From positions 1 through 9,844 of the forward strand of contig JAGLWX010000411.1 in the NCBI GenBank assembly GCA_023133185.1: 9,844 nt of DNA, written 5' to 3'. The notes under the pieces were generated by a model that was not told where the DNA came from, searched no databases, and was given only the letters and a program-made list of their open reading frames with translations. Both the position numbers and the translations under genes were made by a program. Within the stretch, counting starts at the first letter, position 1, and each line of letters starts with the position of its first letter. The DNA comes from Fidelibacterota bacterium (GTDB lineage: Bacteria > Fidelibacterota > UBA2242). This document shows positions 1 to 5,742 of the stretch, in pieces.

Positions 1-753
1 ATTGCCGGATTTGTTGCGGCGACGCTAAAACGTGGTTGCCGGCTTGTAAATGTACCCACAACCCTGTTAGCGCAGGTGGATGCCGGCGTGGGCGGAAAGA
101 CCGGTGTTAATCATCCACTTGGAAAAAATCTGATTGGCAGCTTCTATCAGCCCGATCTGGTTCTGGCAGATATGAAATTTTTGAAAATTCTGCCCGAGCG
201 GGAATTCCGCAACGGTTTGGCGGAAGTCATCAAGGTAGCGGTGATTGGAGACGAAAAACTTTTTAACCTGCTGGTAAATCGCCGTGATGAAATTCTTACC
301 AGGGAGTCGAAGTTGCTTCGGGAGATCGTTACCCGCTGTGTGCACTTTAAACGAGATATTGTTCAGGAAGATGAAAAGGAATTAACCGGCAGGAGGTCGC
401 TGCTGAATTTCGGTCATACGATCGGTCATGTAATCGAAGCCGGCAGCAAATACCGCAGGATAAAACACGGTGAGGCGGTGGCGATAGGAATGGTGATGGA
501 AGCCAAAATCGCAATGCAGATCGATGGATTGACAAAACACGATGTTCAGCGAATTACCGATTTGATTGCATCGTATAATTTACCAATATCATCACCACGC
601 AAATTTTCATCTGATGATATACAGAGTCACATCCTGCAGGATAAAAAAATTCGTAACGGCAAACTAAATCTGCCGGTGCTCAGAGCCATCGGAGAGAGTT
701 ATATAAAGGAGTTGGAATGGAATCGTTTCGTATCATTCATGGACCAAATTTAA
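1..753 (+). CDS. aroB: 3-dehydroquinate synthase, C-terminal ~250 residues (5' end outside window)
   Basis: Second step of the shikimate pathway: cytoplasmic, NAD- and metal-dependent conversion of DAHP to 3-dehydroquinate. The frame is open from base 1, where it reads IAGFVAATLKRG, the end of the conserved glycine-rich NAD-binding segment. About 100-110 N-terminal residues are therefore missing. Next come PTTLLAQVDAGVGGKTGVNH, the family signature, and then GSFYQP. The three metal ligands of the E. coli enzyme (Glu184, His247, His264) have counterparts at visible residues 75 (GLAEVIK), 139 (NFGHTIGH) and 156 (KHGEAVAIG); the two His are 17 residues apart in both proteins. The last 37 nt overlap aroQ, which indicates translational coupling. 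A start at GTG 76 would be wrong because that codon lies inside the conserved motif. Apart from the window edge, nothing looks broken. Confidence 0.97.
   Translation: MAGFVAATLKRGCRLVNVPTTLLAQVDAGVGGKTGVNHPLGKNLIGSFYQPDLVLADMKFLKILPEREFRNGLAEVIKVAVIGDEKLFNLLVNRRDEILTRESKLLREIVTRCVHFKRDIVQEDEKELTGRRSLLNFGHTIGHVIEAGSKYRRIKHGEAVAIGMVMEAKIAMQIDGLTKHDVQRITDLIASYNLPISSPRKFSSDDIQSHILQDKKIRNGKLNLPVLRAIGESYIKELEWNRFVSFMDQI
705..711 (+). promoter_or_regulatory. ribosome binding site of aroQ inside aroB
   Basis: AAAGGAG lies 5 nt before the ATG at 717, inside the last codons of aroB. It supports this aroQ start and means ribosomes finishing aroB pass over the aroQ initiation region. Confidence 0.75.
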
Positions 754-1151
754 ATTTACTGGGAAAGAGAAAACCGGAAGTTTACGGGAAATTAACCCTA
801 AATGAGATTAACCGGAAGATTAGGGATTTTGCCGAATCCAAAGGCATTTCCGTGGAGATCATTCAATCGAATTATGAAGGAGACATCATTGACGCCATTC
901 AAAAATCAGGAGGGGGTTCCGGGGTTATTCTCAATCCCGGTGGTTTTACGCACAGCTCGGTGGCAATTCGGGATGCTGTTGAAGCCATAGATGCGCCCGT
1001 GATCGAAGTTCATCTGAGCAATATTTTCAGCCGTGAACCATTTCGCCGCAAATCACTGATCGCTCCGGTTTGTGTGGGGCAGATCAGCGGCTTGGGTTAT
1101 CATGGCTATATTCTGGCATTAGAGTATTTTATTAATAAAAACAAATCCTAA
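717..1151 (+). CDS. aroQ: type II 3-dehydroquinate dehydratase
   Basis: Third step of the shikimate pathway: dehydration of 3-dehydroquinate to 3-dehydroshikimate. The type II enzyme is a small flavodoxin-like protein, usually a dodecamer. At 144 aa the length is typical for the family. The N-terminus HGPNLNLLGKRKPEVYG (residues 8-24) is the signature, with catalytic Arg18 and Tyr23. The other conserved active-site residues are visible: Asn73 and His79 in NPGGFTHSS, and Glu97, His99 and Ser101 in IEVHLSN. The usual NPGAYTH is NPGGFTH here, a mild variation. The ATG at 717 has a good ribosome binding site and puts the signature at the expected distance from the N-terminus. The gene starts within aroB and ends 17 nt before aroF, so the three are very likely co-transcribed. 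Confidence 0.97.
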   Translation: MESFRIIHGPNLNLLGKRKPEVYGKLTLNEINRKIRDFAESKGISVEIIQSNYEGDIIDAIQKSGGGSGVILNPGGFTHSSVAIRDAVEAIDAPVIEVHLSNIFSREPFRRKSLIAPVCVGQISGLGYHGYILALEYFINKNKS

Positions 1152-1168
1152 TAGAAGAGAGAACAAAT

Positions 1169-2182
1169 ATGTTAGTGGTAATGAATGATTCCGCTACAAA
1201 GCGAGAAATAAAACGAGTTTCCAAATTAATTAAGAAAATGGGTGGCAAGATTCATCCCATTTCAGATGAAACTGCTGTCTCCATGGGAATAACCGGAGAT
1301 GAATCAACTCTGAAAGCCGATGAAATTTCACGGATGCCCGGTGTCAGGAATGTCAACGATATCCGCAAGCCTTATAAATTGGGCAGTCGCGAAATGAAAT
1401 CCAAAGATACCGTTATTAAGGTGGGTAAGGTAAATATTGGAGGAAAGCGCTTGACGATAATTGCCGGTTCCTGCGCCGTGGAAACAGTGGAAGGGACCAA
1501 TGAAGGCGGCAGACTGCTGCAAATGCTGGGAGCTGACCTTCTGCGAGGCGGCGCTTTTAAACCCCGCACATCGCCCTATTCCTTTCAAGGGTTGGGGGAA
1601 AGGGGACTGGAGATTCTGGCGGACGCCCGCGAATTGATAGATATTCCGGTTGTTTCCGAGGCGGTGGATACGGAAAGTTTTAACGTTGTGGAAAAGTATG
1701 TGGATATTATTCAGATCGGCGCCCGCAATATGCAGAACTTTTCGCTGCTTAAACGCGCCGGCAAGTCTTATCGTCCGATCCTTTTAAAAAGAGGCATTTC
1801 GGCGACGATCAGCGAATTTCTGCTGGCAGCGGAATACATTATGGTGGGTGGCAATTATAATGTCATTCTCTGTGAACGGGGTATCCGTACATTTAACGAC
1901 TATACTCGTTTTACGCTGGATATCAGCAGTATTCCCGAACTGAAAAAACTTACTCATCTGCCGGTGATCGTTGATCCCAGCCACGCCTCGGGCAGACGCG
2001 ACCTGATCATTCCACTGTCGAAAGCATCCATTGCCGCCGGCGCCGACGGGCTAATGATCGAAGTTCATCCCGACCCGGAAAAGGCATTGTCAGATGGTTA
2101 TCAATCTATCACATTTGAACATTTTTCGGAACTAATGAGGGAGCTGCGCCTTATCGCAAAAGCCGTTGGGCGGATTTTATAA
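1169..2182 (+). CDS. aroF: 3-deoxy-7-phosphoheptulonate (DAHP) synthase, type I-beta with N-terminal regulatory domain
   Basis: First, committed step of aromatic biosynthesis: condensation of phosphoenolpyruvate and erythrose 4-phosphate to DAHP. Residues 1-70 form the ferredoxin-like regulatory domain, and residues ~78-337 the (beta/alpha)8 barrel. The 337-aa length and layout match the Thermotoga maritima enzyme (338 aa), in which this domain mediates feedback inhibition by tyrosine. The four metal ligands of that enzyme fall at the same numbers: Cys102, His272 (DPSHASGRR), Glu298 (MIEVHPDP) and Asp309. KPRTSPYSFQG (131-141) and ARNMQN (185-190) are PEP- and sugar-phosphate-binding segments. 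The usual AGPC before the metal Cys is AGSC here. No chorismate mutase domain is attached. The ATG follows aroQ by 17 nt behind a purine-rich AGAAGAGAG; aroA follows with no gap. I expect feedback control by an aromatic amino acid, but the effector cannot be read from the sequence. Confidence 0.97.
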   Translation: MLVVMNDSATKREIKRVSKLIKKMGGKIHPISDETAVSMGITGDESTLKADEISRMPGVRNVNDIRKPYKLGSREMKSKDTVIKVGKVNIGGKRLTIIAGSCAVETVEGTNEGGRLLQMLGADLLRGGAFKPRTSPYSFQGLGERGLEILADARELIDIPVVSEAVDTESFNVVEKYVDIIQIGARNMQNFSLLKRAGKSYRPILLKRGISATISEFLLAAEYIMVGGNYNVILCERGIRTFNDYTRFTLDISSIPELKKLTHLPVIVDPSHASGRRDLIIPLSKASIAAGADGLMIEVHPDPEKALSDGYQSITFEHFSELMRELRLIAKAVGRIL

Positions 2183-3466
2183 ATGGCGGACGTTTGCTTA
2201 TCTAAACTAAACAGACTGCGCGGAGAACTGACTGTTCCGGGTGATAAATCGATCTCTCACCGGGCTGCTATTATTGCGGCTATCAGTGAAGGGATCAGTG
2301 TTATAAAAAATTATTCCACCGCGATCGATTGCCAAACTACACTAAATTGTCTGCGGCGACTGGGCGCTGATATCCGTCGCAGCGGTCAAGACCTCGTTGT
2401 CAACGGCAGGGGGCTCCGGACATTGTGCGAACCCGATGATGTACTGGATTGCGGCAATTCGGGTACAACTATGCGACTGCTTTGCGGCTTATTAGCAGGA
2501 CAATCTTTTGGCACAGTACTCACTGGTGACGCCAGCCTGCGCGGACGCCCAATGGATCGCGTGATTAAGCCGCTTAATATGAATGGCGCAAATATTTACG
2601 GTCGCCTGAACAACCGCTTTGCACCGCTGTATGTAAAGGGTATTTCTCTGACCGACATTGCCTATCATCTGCCGGTCGCCAGCGCCCAGGTAAAATCGGC
2701 AATGCTCCTGGCGGGATTGTACGCAAATGGCAAAGTTGAGGTAGTTGAGCCGGTCGCCAGCCGCGATCATACGGAGCGCATGCTGGAATGGTGCGGCGTG
2801 GATATTGGCAGGAGTGAAAATGTGATCTCGCTCGGTCAAAAGCGACAGCCCGTGGCGCGACAGCTGCGGGTTCCCGGAGATATTTCCTCGGCTGCATTTC
2901 TAATTGCGCTGGGATTGTTAGTACCGGATAGCCGTTTAGTTCTGAAAGATGTGGGTATCAATCCGACCAGAACGGGTATTTTGAAAGTCCTAAAAGATAT
3001 GAGCGCCAATGTGACTGTCGAAAACAAGAGAACAGTCGCTAATGAACCGGTGGGTGATCTGCATGTGAGAAGTTCTGCTCTCAAGGGCGTCGAAATCGGA
3101 GGGATGCTTATCCCTCGAGTGATCGATGAACTGCCGCTGATCGCTGTGATCGCAACCCGGGCAACAGGCAGAACCGTTGTAAAAGATGCCGGTGAATTGC
3201 GGGTCAAAGAAAGCGACCGCATCAGTGCAATTGTAACCGAATTAAAGAAAATGGGCGCTGCTATTGAAGAAACCGCCGATGGATTTATTGTGGAAGGGTC
3301 AACATTGCTGCGTGGAACAAACTGCGACAGTCACAATGATCACCGCATCGCCATGGCGCTATCGGTCGCGGGTTGGATTGCGGAAGGGAAAACTACGATA
3401 GACAATGTAGAGTGTGTGGATATTTCTTTTCCGGAGTTTTATAAACTGGTAAAGCAGCTAATCTGA
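2183..3466 (+). CDS. aroA: 5-enolpyruvylshikimate-3-phosphate synthase, class II type
   Basis: Sixth step of the shikimate pathway: transfer of enolpyruvyl from PEP to shikimate 3-phosphate. The 427-aa length is normal for this two-domain enzyme. Visible motifs in order are GDKSISHR (20-27, catalytic Lys22), CGNSGTTMR (90-98, PEP site), GDASLRGRPM (115-124), SAQVK (167-171), SRDHTERM (193-200), NPTRTG (260-265), IDELPL (314-319), KESDRI (343-348) and NDHRIAMA (385-392). The motifs GDKS, SAQxK, RxHxE and NxTR are those used to define class II enzymes such as Agrobacterium CP4 EPSPS, which tolerate glyphosate. However, Gly94 is kept where CP4 has the alanine central to its resistance, so the degree of tolerance is open. 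The ATG directly follows the aroF stop (TAAATG), which indicates coupling. It is the last gene of the cluster in this window. Confidence 0.98.
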   Translation: MADVCLSKLNRLRGELTVPGDKSISHRAAIIAAISEGISVIKNYSTAIDCQTTLNCLRRLGADIRRSGQDLVVNGRGLRTLCEPDDVLDCGNSGTTMRLLCGLLAGQSFGTVLTGDASLRGRPMDRVIKPLNMNGANIYGRLNNRFAPLYVKGISLTDIAYHLPVASAQVKSAMLLAGLYANGKVEVVEPVASRDHTERMLEWCGVDIGRSENVISLGQKRQPVARQLRVPGDISSAAFLIALGLLVPDSRLVLKDVGINPTRTGILKVLKDMSANVTVENKRTVANEPVGDLHVRSSALKGVEIGGMLIPRVIDELPLIAVIATRATGRTVVKDAGELRVKESDRISAIVTELKKMGAAIEETADGFIVEGSTLLRGTNCDSHNDHRIAMALSVAGWIAEGKTTIDNVECVDISFPEFYKLVKQLI

Positions 3467-3521
3467 ACAATCTGTTTCGGAATAAATTTTACGCCATTAA
3501 TCGCTTTAAAATCCAAATCCT

Positions 3522-3547
3522 GTGTTCATAGTATGACGTCACTTTTT
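3522..3547 (+). terminator. possible weak intrinsic terminator after aroA
   Basis: GTG (3522-3524) can pair with CAC (3540-3542) and TCAT (3526-3529) with ATGA (3533-3536). This gives a 3+4-bp stem with a 1x3 internal loop and a 3-nt apical loop, followed directly by TTTTT (3543-3547). The position, 55 nt after the aroA stop and before a new gene, is right, but the stem is short and interrupted. It overlaps the TGACGTCA palindrome and could be chance. Confidence 0.22.
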
Positions 3548-3632
3548 CCCTATTATTGAGATATTTGTTCTTCCGAAAATTATTTAGTGTATTTAAACGG
3601 AAATCATCTAAATTAAATACAATATTGACAAT

Positions 3633-3638
3633 AAAGGG
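3633..3638 (+). promoter_or_regulatory. ribosome binding site of the GH97 gene
   Basis: AAAGGG lies 6 nt before the ATG at 3645. It fixes the start that gives a complete lipoprotein signal peptide. Confidence 0.55.
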
Positions 3639-3644
3639 TTATCA

Positions 3645-5738
3645 ATGAAACAGAAAATTATTTCCTTCATCGCTTCAGTTCTGTTACTCTGGATTGCCGG
3701 ATGTAGTACTAGCGTTCCGCATTCCACCCGGGTTTTCTCACCGGATAAACGCATTTCGGTTACATTTACACTTCAAGACGGTATTCCGTATTATGCTATT
3801 GATCGTCTTGGCAGCGCCATCATTGCCGATTCACGACTGGGTTTTCAATTCAAAGACGCCGCTCCGCTGGATCGAAACTTTAAAATCATCGATACTAAGA
3901 TTGATACAATTGACCAGACCTGGACTCAGCCCTGGGGCGAGGTTAAAGATATCCGCAATCATTATAATGAATTGGTTGTCAGTTTGCAGGAGACCACCGC
4001 TCTTGCCCGCAGAATGAACATAATTTTTAAAGTTTATGATGATGGAGTTGGATTTCGGTATGAGTTACCTGAACAGAAAAACCTGACGGATCTGCAAATT
4101 ACCGATGAACTGACTGAATTTGCTCTGTCCGGAAATCATAGCTGCTGGTGGATCGGCGCCTACCAGGGCAATCGCTATGAATTTCTCTACAATAATACAA
4201 AATTAAGTGAAATCGGCACCGTTCACACGCCCTTTACTATGGAAACTATCGACGGATTATATTTGTCCATCCATGAAGCCAACCTCACCGATTACGCCAG
4301 TATGACTCTGGCGCGGGTAAAAGATAATACTTTAAGCTGTGACCTTGTGCCCTGGTCTGACGGTATTAAAGTCAAAGGCTCAACGCCTCTAAAAACTCCC
4401 TGGCGGACGATTCAGATTGCTGAGAAACCGGGAGATTTGATCAACTCCTGTTTAATTTTAAATCTGAACGAACCGAATCAACTGGAAGACATTGCCTGGA
4501 TAAAACCGGGTAAATATATCGGAATCTGGTGGGGCATGCATCTCGGTAAATACAGCTGGGGCTCCGGTGAAAAACATGGTGCCACTACCGAAAATGCAAA
4601 AATGTATATCGACTTTGCGGCGAAGCACGGATTTTCCGGCGTCTTAGTGGAAGGCTGGAATACGGGCTGGGATGGCAATTGGATTGAAAACGGCAGTTTG
4701 TTCAATTTTACCCAACCGCATCCTGATTATGATATTGACGAAGTTACCCGTTACGCCGTCGCAAAAGGCATCGGGATCATCGGACACCATGAAACCGGCG
4801 CCGATATCATTAATTATGAAAAACAATTGGAAGAGGCTTTTGCCTTTTATGATAAATACGGTATCAACACAGTCAAGACCGGCTATGTCGGTCACGGGCG
4901 AAACATCAAGCGTATTGACTCCGAGGGGAAAGTCCATAAAGAATGGCATCACGGTCAGTATATGGTCCGGCATTATCGTAAAGTTATTGAGACTGCCGCG
5001 AAATATCAGATCATGCTCGACGTTCATGAACCCATCAAAGATACCGGAATTCGACGTACTTTTCCCAATATGATGACCCGCGAAGGCGCCCGCGGGATGG
5101 AATTCAATGCCTGGAGCCCCGACGGTGGTAATCCGCCGGATCACATGACAATCCTTCCTTTTACCCGCCTGCTCAGCGGACCGATGGATTTCACGCCGGG
5201 CATTTTGGATTTATTCTATGAAGAATATCAACCCAAAAACCGGGTCAACACAACTCTTGCTAAAATGCTGGCATATTATGTGGTGATCTACAGTCCCTTG
5301 CACATGGCAGCCGATCTACCGGAAAATTATGAGAACCAAGCTGCTTTTCAATTCATCAAGGATGTTCCCGTTGACTGGGAATACACGAAAGTGCTGCATG
5401 CCAAAATCGGCGATTATATCACGGTTGTCCGCAAAGACCGCAACAGCGACGACTGGTATCTCGGCAGTTTGACCGATGAAAACGGGCGTACTTTGAAAAT
5501 CAAACTGGACTTTCTGGATTCAGATAAATCATATATCGCCGAAATCTATGAGGATGCCGCGAATGCCGATTGGAAAAATAATCCATTGGCGATGACTATA
5601 ACAAAAAAACTCGTTAAACAGAATACAACACTTAAACTACATTTAGCGCCCGGTGGCGGGCAGGCGATCCGAATTCATCTTGCTACGAGAGATGAAATCA
5701 GAGATTATTTTGCATCTGATGAAATTTTTAAGCAGTGA
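3645..5738 (+). CDS. GH97 family glycoside hydrolase, probable inverting alpha-glucosidase (SusB-like), lipoprotein
   Basis: Predicted periplasmic or membrane-anchored enzyme that releases sugar from alpha-glucosides. Residues 1-20 are a lipoprotein signal peptide with lipobox IAGC (Cys20). The next residues are not acidic, so no Bacteroidota surface-export signal is seen. The N-terminal beta-sandwich (~27-285) has the GH97 marks QPWGE (95-99), RNHYNEL (104-110) and HEANLTDYA (210-218). The barrel (~290-560) has IWWGMH, EGWNTGWDG, GHHETGAD, DVHEP, EGARGMEF and SGPMDFTPG. The C-terminal sheet domain ends at 697. Compared with Bacteroides SusB, E211, E462 and E480 match the calcium ligands (Glu194/508/526), E383 and E462 the bases (Glu439/508), and E486 the acid (Glu532). 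The spacings 462-480-486 equal those in SusB. The Asp nucleophile of retaining members (in a VKVDF-like strand) is absent; the strand reads TVKTGYVGHG. No susC/susD genes adjoin, so the substrate is inferred from the family only. Confidence 0.94.
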   Translation: MKQKIISFIASVLLLWIAGCSTSVPHSTRVFSPDKRISVTFTLQDGIPYYAIDRLGSAIIADSRLGFQFKDAAPLDRNFKIIDTKIDTIDQTWTQPWGEVKDIRNHYNELVVSLQETTALARRMNIIFKVYDDGVGFRYELPEQKNLTDLQITDELTEFALSGNHSCWWIGAYQGNRYEFLYNNTKLSEIGTVHTPFTMETIDGLYLSIHEANLTDYASMTLARVKDNTLSCDLVPWSDGIKVKGSTPLKTPWRTIQIAEKPGDLINSCLILNLNEPNQLEDIAWIKPGKYIGIWWGMHLGKYSWGSGEKHGATTENAKMYIDFAAKHGFSGVLVEGWNTGWDGNWIENGSLFNFTQPHPDYDIDEVTRYAVAKGIGIIGHHETGADIINYEKQLEEAFAFYDKYGINTVKTGYVGHGRNIKRIDSEGKVHKEWHHGQYMVRHYRKVIETAAKYQIMLDVHEPIKDTGIRRTFPNMMTREGARGMEFNAWSPDGGNPPDHMTILPFTRLLSGPMDFTPGILDLFYEEYQPKNRVNTTLAKMLAYYVVIYSPLHMAADLPENYENQAAFQFIKDVPVDWEYTKVLHAKIGDYITVVRKDRNSDDWYLGSLTDENGRTLKIKLDFLDSDKSYIAEIYEDAANADWKNNPLAMTITKKLVKQNTTLKLHLAPGGGQAIRIHLATRDEIRDYFASDEIFKQ

Positions 5739-5742
5739 TTAA

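Larger units (their letters stand above)
3467..3644. other. AT-rich intergenic region between the aro cluster and GH97
   Basis: This 178-bp gap should hold the end of the aro transcript and the promoter of the GH97 gene. I see no gene in it. Visible elements are a weak hairpin followed by five T (3522-3547), the 8-bp palindromes TGACGTCA (3534-3541) and CAATATTG (3620-3627), and an 8-bp inverted pair, TTTCGGAA at 3475-3482 and TTCCGAAA at 3571-3578. No convincing -35/-10 pair stands out. TTGAGA (3556) to TATTTA (3581) has a 19-nt spacer. TTTG (3564) to TATTTAAA (3590) only loosely resembles the Bacteroidota TTTG...TAnnTTTG pattern. Confidence 0.6.

Noticed and set aside
3475..3578. 8-bp inverted pair TTTCGGAA / TTCCGAAA flanking most of the intergenic region
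   Set aside because: It is 88 nt apart, does not extend, and shows no associated mobile gene or target duplication; chance is the simpler explanation.
3625..3630. TTGACA as a -35 box for the GH97 gene
   Set aside because: The matching -10 would fall inside the coding region, downstream of the ATG at 3645 and the ribosome binding site.
4644..5144. 166-codon open frame on the minus strand inside the GH97 gene
   Set aside because: It mirrors a strongly conserved GH97 segment, has no recognisable domain, and is explained as an antisense shadow.
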